Positions 9,558 to 19,632 of a stretch of 64,000 nt of DNA are shown one piece after another. Below the pieces are notes generated by a model. The model ran no database searches and was not told the origin of the DNA. It saw nothing but the letters and a program-made list of their open reading frames with translations. The position numbers were made by a program, and so were the translations under genes. Where the stretch lies: assembly GCA_963701955.1 (NCBI GenBank), contig OY969694.1:1426001-1490000 (forward strand), read 5' to 3'. The stretch's first letter is position 1. Every line of letters starts with the position of its first letter. Source of the stretch: Bog-473 sp963701955. Its GTDB lineage: Bacteria > Actinomycetota > Acidimicrobiia > Acidimicrobiales > RAAP-2.

Positions 9558-10318
9558 TCACGATGCTGAGAGCAGGAGACCCGCTTGCTTGATCTCGATG
9601 AGGCGACGACTGTCGTTGAGCTCGGGGTGAAGATCTCGCACTTCACGGATGAACGTGGCCTTCTCCTGTACGGCGTCGAATCGGGAAAAGTCCATCAGAG
9701 CCGATACAGAAGTGGAGCCCCGTGGGAACGGAGCGCCGAAGATACCCGTGGTTCCCAATGAGATGAAGAAGTCCCAATCCTCGTGTCCGTGCGTCAGGTC
9801 AATTCGAAACTGGTTCCCGGAATCGAAGACGGCTCGGTCGATCAGTCCTCCCATGCAGCAGAAGTTCCGGAAGAGGAGCGTGTAGAGGTTGTACGGCGGC
9901 ATGACGACGAGATCCTGTTGATTTCCGAAGTACTGCATGTCCGGGTAGACGAATCCCACGTCTTCCGGCGCGTGGATCAGGGTGTGTAAGGCGATCTCGA
10001 TGTGGCGATTCGTCACGCGGTATCGCTGTCGAGGAAGAAGATCACCTCTCCAGTGCTGTTTTCCACGCCGATGTTCCGCGCCGCACCCGGCCCCTTGTGG
10101 TCCTCATGGACGACCACCACTCCACCTGACTTAAGGCGCTCAAGCACGAGTCGACTCTGATCGTCGGTCGACCCGTCGTCAATGATCACGATCTCGTCCG
10201 GGGCTCCGTTGATTCGAACGGCATCAAGCGCATCCCCGACAAACGCGCCGCGATTGAAGAAGGGCAACACAACGCTTACTCGAACCTCTTGCGCCCGGAC
10301 GTGCGTATCGCTTCATGA
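9558..10318 (-). CDS. GT2 family glycosyltransferase (frameshifted)
   Basis: Two frames join near 10016. The first has VVLPFFNRGAFVGDALDAV, EIVIIDDGSTDDQS, GPGAARNIGVENS and IFFLDSDTA, a textbook GT2 N-terminus with the DDGS nucleotide-binding segment and the DSD metal motif. The second has VTNRHIEIALHTL, VGFVYPDMQYFG, GGLIDRAVFD and THGHEDWDFFISL, where the (H/E)D-W block is the usual catalytic-base region. The start is unclear: an ATG at 10318 is in a different frame and an in-frame GTG lies near 10273. It adds a sugar in the island's glycan; the donor is unknown. Confidence 0.7.
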
Positions 10319-10334
10319 TCGAGCTGGCCCCGGA

Positions 10335-11114
10335 TCAGCTACTGCCAGAAACGATGAGATGTCCGTAGACGCCCTCAACGAGGTCTGAACCGCCGTACGC
10401 CGCATGAGGGCCCCCCGCCGACGGCGCCGTCCATATTTTCGAGGACGCGAACATAGGACCTTCCAACTTTCGTCGAACTGCCTCGTTCGGCGCAATGAAG
10501 GCATCGACGATGTCTCCGTAGCGTGAGACGACGTACTCCGTAAGCACCGAATCTGGTCCGCTTCCGCGCCCGTTTCGACAACGAACTTCAATCTGGATAG
10601 GAGTAGCGCAACGTGGGGATCATGTCGACCGCACTCTTCGATGTCACGATGTGCACGACATCGACACCACGGCCCGCAATGACCTCCGTCACGAATTCCA
10701 TGACTCCGCGAAGCTCCCATGAAGTCCCCTACCGTCCACAATTGTCCACTCGCAGCGGACGGAGGGTCAACGTGCTCGCTCGACCCGTCGAGGGCCACAC
10801 AGTAGGTCCGAAAGTGGCGGGTGACATCCGAGACTCCAACCTTCTCGGTGTTCATGAGTCCGGACACGAGATAGAGAATCCCGGATGGCCGAGGTACAAG
10901 AGTCAGGCTCTCCGCGCCCGACGGTCTCAACAACGGAATAACCCAATCTAATGATGCGCTCGATACGCCGACACACCTCGGTCGACTTGGACTTGCCTGC
11001 GACCTCGATCACAGATCTGCTTGCCGTGACGCTCCCGCCGATTTCTGACAGCAAGAGCTCCCATGCGTCATCCGAATCGTTGGCCGTCACGTGTCGCACG
11101 GTTGCATCCCCCAC
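10335..11114 (-). CDS. Glycosyltransferase, GT4-like (frameshifted)
   Basis: Pieces in at least three frames are consistent with one GT4-type enzyme: WELLLSEIGGSVTASRSVIE at the N-terminal side, SGILYLVSGLMNTEKVGVSD, then VMEFVTEVIAGRGVDVVHIV with MIPTLRYSYP, then EYVVSRYGDIVDAFIAPNEA with VRRKLEG. The order 'path to a host strand, YP..., RYG...D-x-FI-APNEAVRRKL' is what the acceptor-binding N-domain of GT4 enzymes looks like. The C-terminal domain with the E-x7-E motif is missing or very short (stop at 10335), so the gene may be truncated rather than merely frameshifted. Confidence 0.5.
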
Positions 11115-11129
11115 GCCACGTCGTCGATA

Positions 11130-12165
11130 CTAACCAGGGCGGGGCGGCGTGATCGCTCGAAAACGCCGACGCAGGAAATCTCCGAAAAGGCGCACCGGCC
11201 TCGTCAGCCTCCAACTACGTGAGTTCATGATGGCCTCGTACTCATGTCGCATGTGGTCCAGCTCCAGCTTCGCGGCATTGCGCTCCGATACGGCCTCGAT
11301 CAGGGCCGCAAGGGGATCCGACCCTCCCGCTCTAAGCCATCGACCGCGGCGACAAACCGGGTGGGGGAGGTGGGATCTCCCACCTGCTCAGCTGTGAGAT
11401 GACGGCGGCTTGGAACGATCCCATTCCCGCTCCTCTTTCTCGGATCCAGCCGTAATCCCACCGTGTCCCACGTTCGGGCGAGGGTCGTCGTGGCACCGGT
11501 GTCTACGACTCCGTTCTGTGCCACCGACTTCACGATGAAGGCCTTCTCCTCGCCGCGCTCGAAGGGATTCATCGAAAATTCAGATCTATTCCCTCGAGAC
11601 ATCTCCTCGGCACCGCGAAACCGCACTTCGGTGACCGGTCCTCGAAGAGGTACTCCAACAAGTCAAACTCTTCGGGATAAGGTGTGGTCATTCCACTCGT
11701 CGTGACGAATCCTGCGCCATCGTCCCACATCATCGGTTGGATCCTCTGCGAAGCGACTCGGGCTCGGACCACTCGACCGGGTGCCGATGAGGCGGCCGCT
11801 TTGAACGTCTCGACCCAGTGACCGAAACCGAGTGGCAGTCTCCCCGTCGATCCATGCCACGCACGCTCCCGACGCCATGGACGAACCTCACATTGAAGGG
11901 CCGGGCACGCCCTCCTCCGACCACCCTCGACCACCTGATGCGTCCACCGAAATCGGGATCGAAGTTGCGAATGTCCTCCTCGATTGCCTGCATTTCCCGA
12001 TCCCCGATGTCGTGAGCCATCACGAGCAATTCAAAATCCTGGGACGTCTGGCCGGCCAATGAGAGAAGCGTGTCCACGAGGTAGTTCTGATGGCATGTCC
12101 CCCTCAGTGCGAAGGATCACACTGAGAAACGGCTGGATGCTCCGCCGTCCTGCGGTTCCCTCCAT
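11130..12165 (-). CDS. GT2 family glycosyltransferase with C-terminal SWRLTRPVR tail (frameshifted)
   Basis: The N-terminal frame has QPFLSVILRTEG, then LLSLAGQTSQDFELLVMAHD and GGRARPFNV; a further frame gives ACVAWIDGE, MMWDDGAGFVTTSGMTTPYP and SPKCGFAVPRRCLEGIDLNF; another gives FERGEEKAFIVKSVAQNG. The tail LDHMRHEYEAIMNSRSWRLT ending RPVR is a known signature of glycosyltransferases in actinobacterial polysaccharide clusters. Its ATG at 12165 lies 4 bases after the stop of the gene upstream. At least three breaks are required. It probably acts on a lipid-linked or surface glycan. Confidence 0.65.
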
Positions 12166-12169
12166 TTGA

Positions 12170-13116
12170 TCAGCCGCCGACACCAAACCGATGTTCCGCA
12201 TAGTTGTAGCCAACGAAAGTTGCGACCCTTCCTTCGGGATCGAGTTGTACCGGCAATCTCGATTCGGCACGACGTCTCCGAAACTTCTCGACTGCCCGCC
12301 GATGTGCGCCTTCACCTTGCAGGAGTTCGCTGCTCCATTGCTCAACGAGATCCTCACGTGAATACTTCCACGCCATCATCAGGGCCGCTTCAGCCGAGTA
12401 ATAGACCTCGGCCGGACTCGGCACCAGAATGCCCTGCCCGTTGAGCCGTTTGTCGTGAAAGACCGTGTCGACGGTCGGTACACGATGCGGTAGCCCAGAA
12501 GGCGAGCGCGCCAAGCTGAAATTCACGTCGTCGCAGTAGAGGAAGAAGGTGTTGGCATCGAAGCCGTCAGCCTTTTCCAGGACCTCGCGACGGATCAGGG
12601 TGCATGCCGTAGAAGCCCAGCTCGTCGTCCCGTCAACTGGATCGAATCTCTTCGATGCTCTATGGGCAGTTGACGAGCTTCGACGATCCCAACCACTGGG
12701 TCGTCGAGCGGCACCAAGAGCTCAATCATCACGTCTGGGCACAGGAAACCATCGGGGTTCGCTATCAGAATCGCATCCGCGTCCGCTCCTTCGAGCAGGG
12801 AATTGTGGCCTCGAGCTGAGCCAAGATTGTCGCAAAAGGGTACATACGTGAAGGAGGTGAGGCCGGACGCCCGCAACGACTCCTGCAGTTGGGTCACAGC
12901 GCTCCCGCTGAGGGTCCGCTCGGGTGAGCAGTCTCCGATCTTGAGGTTGATCTCCAAATCCGGTAAGTGTCGGAGTGTCGTGGCGACTGTGCCCCGTACA
13001 CCCTGTAGGAAGCGATCGATATGCCCAGACTCAGGACGGTAAAGAATCGTGTGGATCCCGATGCGAGTCGGTGCGTTGGGATTGAGATCGCTTGTGGACC
13101 CTTGATTGATGCTCAC
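12170..13116 (-). CDS. GT2 family glycosyltransferase, rhamnosyltransferase-like (frameshifted)
   Basis: The ATG at 13116 opens with IGIHTILYRPESGHIDRFL, followed by FCDNLGSARGHNSLLEGADA and AILIANPDGFLCPDVMIELL. The NPDG stretch is the metal-binding loop of the WcaA/rhamnosyltransferase-type GT2 enzymes. After a break near 12610 the C-terminal part continues with REVLEKADGFDANTFFLYCD and DVNFSLARSPSG, the usual FFxYxDDxxF catalytic region, and ends YNYAEHRFG. It lies 16 bases after the epimerase gene and 4 bases before the next GT2, in one operon. Confidence 0.75.
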
Positions 13117-13132
13117 CGAGCACCCAGCAGGA

Positions 13133-14196
13133 TCATCGGCCTTCGGCCAATGACGATACGAGGGCTTTCATCCTTCCGAGGCTCCACTTGGCCTCATAGG
13201 CCAGCTCTCGACGCTGCTTCGATTTCGGTGAGAGCGGCTCTGATGTCACCGTCGTGGAACTGCCCGGTCACCACGGGTTCTGGAGCACCGAAGACTCCCG
13301 CAATGGCCCGAGCAACATCGTGGATCGAGACCGTCGTCCCCGAACCGATGTCGACAATTTGACTTGTTCGGGAGGACGATACAGGGCGGCCATTATCGAA
13401 TCGACCACGTCCTGGATGTAGACGAAGTCCCAAGAAATTCGGCCGTCTTCGTATACAGCCAGCTCATCACCCCGCTTAGCCATCGAAGCGAAAAGCGAGA
13501 TGACACCGGTGTACGAGTTCGTAAGAGATTGTCCAGGCCCGTAGACATTCTGGAACCGCAACGTTGAGAGCGGGGCACCCGTTGCCGCGACGATGCTGAA
13601 AGCACCAGTTCCTGCGTCAGCTTCGTCGCACCGTAGATGCTGGTCGGATGAGGAGACGTACGGCCGGCAACACTCGGTCGGGGTGTTGCGACCTCTCCGT
13701 CTGGTCCTACCGGATTCCATTGGCCCGCCAGGAACGCTGCATGGGTCCTCCGACCCGGAGAGAATGTCACGCCGGATCGAGTTATCCACTCTCCTTCGCC
13801 ATAGACAGCACGTGAGGAGCTGAGGACGATGTGCTCAGGAATGACTTGGGCACGCAGAAGCGCATCGAGCATTTCCGTCGTCCCCAGAACGTTCACGCGA
13901 CCGTGCTGTGACGCCTCCACAAGCGATTGACCGGTTCCCGTCTCCGCAGCGAGATGCACGATCACGGTGGGACGAACGAGTCTCAGCACGGTCCACTCGG
14001 ATGCGCCAGTGATGTCCACGGGAAGAAGCGTGACTTCCTCGGGGAGCCGAGGAGGGCGACCTGTCGACGTGTGCACCTGCGGGTGCAAGACGTCGAGGAC
14101 GACGACGGAGCTTCCCGACTCGACCAGCCTGGAGGTCATTGCATCCCATGAAGCCCGCGCCACCCGTAACGAGAATGGACCATTCGATGGATTCAT
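13133..14196 (-). CDS. NAD-dependent sugar-nucleotide epimerase/dehydratase (frameshifted)
   Basis: The Rossmann motif ILVTGGAGFMG sits near 14150 in one frame; LVESGSSVVVLDVLHPQVHT, HLAAETGTGQSLVEASQHGR, HIVLSSSRAVYGEGEW and PTSIYGATKLTQE follow in the next frame. YGATK is the catalytic YxxxK and SSS/SSR the catalytic Ser. A third frame has LRFQNVYGPGQSLTNSYTGV and DFVYIQDVV, and the last has VDIGSGTTVSIHDVARAIAG, ending at 13133. This is the normal order for UDP-glucose 4-epimerase or dTDP-glucose 4,6-dehydratase relatives. It should supply a nucleotide sugar for the neighbouring transferases. The start is uncertain because the Rossmann motif is in a different frame from the ATG at 14196. 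Confidence 0.75.
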
Positions 14197-14407
14197 GAAT
14201 TTCGCTATCAGAGGCGTCCTTCCGGGGCGACGAAGAGTGGTGCTTCCGCCAACTATAGGCGGAGCGTCAACCGACACTCGGCTCCGTTTCAGGTGAGATT
14301 GGGCGGATCGTCCCAGCCCAGGGCATGAAAGTCGCTCGGAACCGCCACCCCGTCTCAATGGAGCTATCCGGCGGCGGCCCCGGCCGTCCAAGCCGTTTCA
14401 TTCGGAG

Positions 14408-15501
14408 TCACGTGAAGTACCAACCCATCACGAAGATCACTTGCATACACACAGCCATACCAACCCAGAGTCCAAGTCCGACCTTCCCGAGCCACCGTCC
14501 ACGGAACAGGCACTTCGCCAGGACCGGGTAAAGACCCAGGTTGTCCGTCGCCAGTTCGTCGCAGCCTCGGGGTTGTCGACTCCGTAGAACACCTGCGTGG
14601 ACATGGCCGGCCCGAGGAATGCCAGAGCCGAGTAGACGCAGAAAAACAATGGGAACTTGCGGCGCCTCTGATCGACAATGCTCACAATGTAGTAGAGGAA
14701 TACCGCCAACGCGATTACTTCGAAGGATGCGTTGATCACGTGGACGACGTCGAAATTAAGTTCGTCGATTCCAGGCGGCGCTTTTCCAAAGGGGTGGGCT
14801 ATCACACTGAACAAGGAGCTGAAAGGGAATATGGTTTTCCGATTGAATGTGGATTGCTCGGTGATGAAGACGAAGGGATTGTGGTACCGGATTCCGAGCC
14901 ACGCCGACCAAGCGAGAATCCCGCTCACCGAAATAACAGCGGACAGGCTTGCCTTCCAAAGCCGTTGCTTGGGCCAGGAGCCGACGATCACCGCTACCGC
15001 AAGGCAGACCCCGAAGTGGGAGAACGCCGTTGCAATGCCACACGTGACGGCCGCGGAAAGGATCCGACCCTTCGAAATGAAGATCACCGTAAGGGCGCTG
15101 AGGGCGACAAAGGCTCCTTCGGGATAAGCGGAAAGCAGAAAGACGGATCCTGGCGACCACACGTAGAGCGCCGTGGCCAGACGGGCGGTTGAGTCTGAGC
15201 ACATGCGGGCAACCGCTGCGTACACAAGCGGGACCGACACCAGAAACGCGACCCACGCCATTCCCAGTCCGGATGCGTCAAGAGAAATCCGATGAAGCGT
15301 GATCGCCTCAGCGGCCCGGATGATCACCACGTAACCCGGAAAGAAGACAGTCGACCTTACGAACGGATACCAGTGGTTGGCCATTCCGAGATACCAACCT
15401 GCGTCCCAGCGGAGAAGTGAGGTCGCGGCATTCCCTCCTTTTCCTCCGGGAGCATATGCGCTTCGAGTAAAGCGGGTGATGACGATCTGATTGATCACCA
15501 A
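14408..15501 (-). CDS. PIG-V-like mannosyltransferase, polytopic membrane protein (frameshifted)
   Basis: RWDAGWYLGMANHWYP near the start followed by FFPGYVVIIRAAEAITLHRI is the signature of the PIG-V/GT76 family, whose catalytic Asp lies in the (R/H)WDAxWY loop after the first membrane helix. Then come many hydrophobic helices, with WSPGSVFLLSAYPEGAFVAL matching the PIG-V SxFxxxxYSES-like region. A break near 14565 moves the end to a frame with LGLYPVLAKCL and a final helix (GLGLWVGMAVCMQVIFVMGW), stopping at 14408. It probably transfers mannose from a lipid carrier outside the membrane. In-frame hydrophobic residues upstream (RLIIGLVINQ) mean the true start may be earlier than 15501. Confidence 0.7.
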
Positions 15502-16098
15502 CCCAATGATCAGGCGGATAATGCCAATCCGCCGACAAACATTCGCCGACGCCGGACTGGCGAAACGGCACGGACATGCACGCCGTTCCGGAACAGGGTC
15601 GAACGTCTACCCGCCACAGAGAGCTCCGACATATCGCCACAGAAATCATACCCCTGCACCTCTTGAGTACTCCGGATGGCCGTCGCTGGTCTCGTACCGA
15701 ACCTCGCTCCCACATCTCCCGCGTGCAGCGCGCCGATGAACTCTGGTGAAGAGGGGCGGAGTCGTTCCCCTACGGAGCAGGCGATAACCAACGTGGCCGC
15801 ATCCGCGTTCGCCTTTCGAGCTCTGGGCGTGAGATCACCTTCAGAGCGATCCACCGGAATCGGGAGCGGCCCGGCATCCTCTCGCCAACTGGCATCTGCC
15901 ACTCGGACGAAGACGTGGTGGCTGATGGCTCGAGGTCGGATTGCGGGAACCCTGGGTCTCGAATATGTCCCATCCACACCTCGGGTCAGCAGTTCATGAA
16001 CATGGCGAACCTTCCCGTAAGTGAGGTCCAACGTGCAAGTATTGTGGTCGTGGTGGTGGCGGCCTCCTTGTTGAGATGCACGGACTCCTGACTTCACC
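15502..16098. other. Region between divergent glycan operons, unresolved
   Basis: No continuous gene is supported. On the minus strand the frame ending at 15510 has weakly coding stretches (AATLVIACSVGERLRPSSPE, EVQGYDFCGD), perhaps the N-terminal part or upstream neighbour of the PIG-V-like gene. The last 100 bases before 16099 probably hold promoters for both directions, but no hexamer pair stands out. Confidence 0.3.
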
Positions 16099-16377
16099 AT
16101 GACCGACGTCCCCTTCCGGACCAGCTCGGACCCTTTGCCCGAGGACCCTTCAGACCTCCTCCAACGGGTCCGGGAGGCAGAGGCACAGGTGGAGCTCCTC
16201 GAGAGCATCTTGAAGAGCCAAGAGCCACTCGCTTCTCGGCTCGAAGAGGCCATGCGGGCGCTCGAAGAGGCACGGGCACAACTGGCCCAGCGGCGCCCGG
16301 AGTCCGTGGCCGCTCGCCGACTGCGCTCACTTGCCCGCCGCGCCAGGGAGCGGATCGGTCGAGCACCCGGGGGGTGA
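16099..16377 (+). CDS. Coiled-coil N-terminal segment of the tandem GT2 gene, or separate small protein
   Basis: A 92-residue Glu/Ala/Arg/Leu-rich sequence. Residues 19-65 (DLLQRVREAEAQVELLESIL onward) have a clear heptad pattern and end in a basic tail (RRLRSLARRARERIGR). It overlaps the next reading frame, whose first 30 residues do not look natural, so the two are probably one gene split by an indel near 16370: a coiled-coil segment in front of the GT2 domains is a common actinobacterial arrangement. The ATG at 16099 is the only plausible start. Confidence 0.6.
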   Translation: MTDVPFRTSSDPLPEDPSDLLQRVREAEAQVELLESILKSQEPLASRLEEAMRALEEARAQLAQRRPESVAARRLRSLARRARERIGRAPGG

Positions 16378-17509
16378 GGGTCCGGCGGCCGTCCCCGAGT
16401 CCGCCGGTCGGTGGTCGGGGACCGACCGTCTCATTGACGACGCCCGCTACAAGGAGTGGATCGAGCGCTACGACACCCTCGATTCCCGCACCCGGACCGC
16501 GCTCGTGGCTCAGGTCGACGCACTAAGCGACCCGCCGCTCGTCTCCATCGTCTTTCCCGTCTACAACGCTCCCGCGGACTACCTGAAACAGGCGATCGAG
16601 TCAGTGCGGGCCCAGCTGTATACGAACTGGGAGCTGTGCGTGTCAGACGACTGCTCCACGAAGCCGGACGTCGTCGATGTGCTCGACCACTACGCGAAGC
16701 TCGACGAGCGGATACGCGTGACCTTCCGGACCCAGAACGGACACATCTCAGCGTCGTCGAACACCGCCCTGTCCATGGCACAGGGTCGGTGGGTCTGCCT
16801 CATGGATCACGACGACCTCCTGGCCGAACATGCGCTCGCCGTCGCAGTCCTCGCACTCGAATCCACGCCCGACGCCGGGATCCTCTACAGCGACGAGGAC
16901 CATGTCACCGAGGACGGCACCCGGGGATCTCCCTACTTCAAGCCCGATTTCGATCCTCTCCTTATCTTGGGTCAGAACTACTTCTCGCACCTGTGCATGC
17001 TCCGTGCCGATCTCGTCGAACGCGTCGGCGGATTCAGGGAGGGCGTGGAGGGCAGCCAGGACTGGGACCTGGTTCTCCGGGTACTCGAAGAGATCCGTCC
17101 CGACCAGGTGGTCCACGTTCCCCACGTGCTGTACCACTGGCGCACCCACCCGGAGTCGACGGCATCGTCCGTGTCGGCAAAACCCTATGTGGTGGAGGCA
17201 TCGCGTCGTGTCGTCCAAGAGCATCTCGACCGCATCGGAGTCCCCGCGACCGCTATCACCATCCGCGGGAGCAGCTTCAATCGGATCAAGTGGACGCCGT
17301 CCTCGAACCCACCAACGGTGAGCATCATCGTCCTTCCCCGCACGGGCAGGCGATTCTGCCGCGCCATCGACACCATTGAGGGTCGGTCGACTTACCCGAA
17401 GTTCGAAGTCCTGGTGCTCGACGACGGGGCCTTCCGCCCACCCATGCGGCAGTACCTCCACGACCACGGCGACATGCTCACGATCATTGAGGACGCGCGC
17501 GCGACTTGA
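16331..17509 (+). CDS. GT2 glycosyltransferase, first domain of a tandem enzyme
   Basis: A complete GT2 domain: VSIVFPVYNAPADYLKQAIE, WELCVSDDCSTKPDV (nucleotide-binding Asp), WVCLMDHDDLLAEHAL (DxD metal motif), GILYSDEDHVTEDG, FREGVEGSQDWDLVLRVLE (catalytic-base ED/QDWD region) and HVPHVLYHWRTHPEST. This is followed by the start of a second domain (NPPTVSIIVLPRTG, FEVLVLDDGAF), which continues in another frame from 17506. The first 30 residues of this frame are probably not translated; see the coiled-coil segment at 16099. It is expected to extend a surface polysaccharide such as a rhamnan or galactan. Confidence 0.85.
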   Translation: MPAAPGSGSVEHPGGEGPAAVPESAGRWSGTDRLIDDARYKEWIERYDTLDSRTRTALVAQVDALSDPPLVSIVFPVYNAPADYLKQAIESVRAQLYTNWELCVSDDCSTKPDVVDVLDHYAKLDERIRVTFRTQNGHISASSNTALSMAQGRWVCLMDHDDLLAEHALAVAVLALESTPDAGILYSDEDHVTEDGTRGSPYFKPDFDPLLILGQNYFSHLCMLRADLVERVGGFREGVEGSQDWDLVLRVLEEIRPDQVVHVPHVLYHWRTHPESTASSVSAKPYVVEASRRVVQEHLDRIGVPATAITIRGSSFNRIKWTPSSNPPTVSIIVLPRTGRRFCRAIDTIEGRSTYPKFEVLVLDDGAFRPPMRQYLHDHGDMLTIIEDARAT

Positions 17510-18153
17510 GCGACTCCGCGCAACGCAATCGCGCTGCTGCGGCCGCCGGGGGTGACATCTTGTGCTTCGTCCACGACGACGTCGAGGTGCTCAACGACTC
17601 GTGGCTCGAAGAGATGGTCGGCTTGCTCTCGTATCCAGGGATCGGGGCGGTCGGCGCGAAGCTGCTCTACCCCGACTTCAGCATTCAGCATGCAGGGATC
17701 GTCGTCGGGATCGGCGGGACGATCGGCTACACCCATCGGTTGCACTTCGACAACATCTCGCCCGGGTATTTCGGCCGCCTCATGCTGGCGCAGTGCCCAT
17801 CCGCCGTGAGCTGGGCCTGCATGGCGGTGCGCCGGGAGGCCTTCGATTCAGTCGGGGGTTTCGACGAGGATCACTTCACCTCCATGTTCGGAGACGTGGA
17901 TTTCTGTCTGCGGCTGCAGCGCGCCGGCTGGCGCACTGCGTGGGCACCTCGGGCCGAGTTGATCCACTACGAAAACCCCGATGAGACACGAGGGGCCGAC
18001 GGAGAGAACGCCGTCCGGTTCGACCGTGACATTCGGAGGCTGCACTCGACCTGGGGCGCCTGGATCGAGAACGATCCGGCGTACAACCCCAATCTGTCAC
18101 TGGCCCACGAGAGTTACCCGCTGGCCTGGCCTCCGCGGAAAACCCTGCTCTGA
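17506..18153 (+). CDS. GT2 glycosyltransferase, second domain of the tandem enzyme
   Basis: The 215 residues continue the second GT2 domain that begins at the end of the preceding frame: SDSAQRNRAAAAAGGDILCF, VHDDVEVLNDSWLEEMVGLL (DDD/DxE metal site), GAVGAKLLYPDFSIQHAGIV, GGFDEDHFTSMFGDVDFCLR and the tail NPNLSLAHESYPLAW. The domain shares the order of blocks seen at 5.0-5.7 kb. A one-base break near 17505 separates the two halves (ARAT stop versus FSDSAQRN), so the natural product is most likely one protein of about 680 residues. Confidence 0.82.
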   Translation: MSDSAQRNRAAAAAGGDILCFVHDDVEVLNDSWLEEMVGLLSYPGIGAVGAKLLYPDFSIQHAGIVVGIGGTIGYTHRLHFDNISPGYFGRLMLAQCPSAVSWACMAVRREAFDSVGGFDEDHFTSMFGDVDFCLRLQRAGWRTAWAPRAELIHYENPDETRGADGENAVRFDRDIRRLHSTWGAWIENDPAYNPNLSLAHESYPLAWPPRKTLL

Positions 18154-18185
18154 CCAGCGCCGGTCCAGGCGGTCCGACGCGTCGG

Positions 18186-19577
18186 CTAGGACTGGCCCGC
18201 GACCACCTGGGCGACGACCGCTGCCCCGGGCAGCACGGCCCCGACGAGCACCAGCCCCCGGAGACGCATCGACCGTGCCAGCACCAGCCCGACGATCGGC
18301 AGCAGGGGGAGGGCGTAGCGCGCCGGCGTGTAGAAGTCGTAGTGCCCCTCAGCAAAGTTCAACAACGGGAGGGCGACGGCGAAGGCGACGACGCCGATGA
18401 ACACGGCTGCGGCGGCCGACCGCAGGGGTCGTCGGGCCACAGGTCCGGCCAGGACGACGAGCCCGGCGAGGCTTCCGTAGACAGCCAGGTTCCAGATCCA
18501 GTACAAGGGCGCGCCGGAGTAGTTCAACAGGTCCGACAGCTGCTGCTCCATCCCCGTGAACATGGTGGAAGGCTTCGGATGGGACGTGGTCGAGATGCCC
18601 TGGAGCGCATGGAGCACCACGCTGGGTGAGATGGTGGACCACGCGTCCTGGAGCAACAGCCAGCCTCCGTACGCGACGAGCGACCCGACGACCATCGCCA
18701 CAACGCAGCCGTACCGGGTCCACAGATCGGAACGCTTCGGACCGCGGCGCGCTCCGATGTCGTCGAGCACGACGCCGACCAGGACGACGAAGGGGGCCAG
18801 GATGAAGAACCCCTTGAGCAGTCCCACCAGCAGCCCGACGGCAAGGCCGACCACCACCATGGTGGCCCGTCTTCGACCGCGCGACCACGTAGGTGCCGAC
18901 GACGAGTGCTCCCGCCGCCACGGCGCTGCTGTCGTTGGTGACGGTCGAGGCGGCGTGGACCTGGACCGGGCTGAGTAGGCAGATCGTCATCATTGTTCCG
19001 AGCTCGAGTAGGTTCAGTTCACAGAGCCAGCCCACCCAGAGCAGCAGGGCGGCGGCGGCGGCGCTCCAGATGACGCCACCCCATCGTGCGTCCACAAGCC
19101 CTCCCTCGGTGGGGTCGCCCCCCGGGTGGTGAGCACGTAGGGGATGTACCCGAGCGGTGGCTGCTGTGCCTCGTAGCTGAACCCCCCGGCCGGGTACAGC
19201 TTGGGGTTCCGGTACTTCGCGCCACAGCCCTGCGCCGGTCCGACGAAGCTCCCGACGCAGCTCACCATGTGGAGCGTCGGCTGCGACAGAAGGTCACCCC
19301 AACGCGGGACGTGACCGTGAGTGAGGTCGAGGGCGTAGTCGTAGTGAGCGCCCTCATCGAAGACGTCGAAGCCCTGTTCGTGACGTTGGTGGGCTCCGGC
19401 CACGACGGAGACCGCAAACACGGCCACGACGATGGCGCAGGCCGAGAGCAGCCACGTTCGTCGCTCCCCGCCGCGTGGTGCGTCACCTCGAGTCGACGGC
19501 CGCCGCGTCGCCCAAGCCAGCAGTGCGGAACCTACGGACCGCAGGCCCCGATACACGCCGGCAGCATAGACGACCAC
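18186..19577 (-). CDS. DUF2142-like polytopic membrane protein (frameshifted)
   Basis: The N-terminal frame (from about 19577) has one membrane helix, then FDVFDEGAHYDYALDLTHGH and SYEAQQPPLGYIPYVL. The acidic DE-x-AHYDY loop and the QQPPLGY motif are typical of DUF2142/GT39-type membrane glycosyltransferases, where the acidic loop after helix 1 is catalytic. A second frame has IWSAAAAALLLWVGWLCELN and HAASTVTNDSSAVAAGAL, and the third (from about 18860) holds at least five further helices to the stop at 18186. Two breaks, near 19030 and 18860. It converges on the tandem GT2 gene, and probably transfers a lipid-linked sugar on the outer face of the membrane. Confidence 0.65.
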
Positions 19578-19632
19578 CCCATCGAAACCGGGGGCTCCCG
19601 AGCGCCCGCGACGGGCGCTCAGGCCCGACGGC

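Noticed and set aside
3942..19577. Mobile element carrying the glycan island
   Set aside because: No transposase, integrase, terminal repeats or attachment-site duplication were found at the borders, although the composition differs from the flanks.
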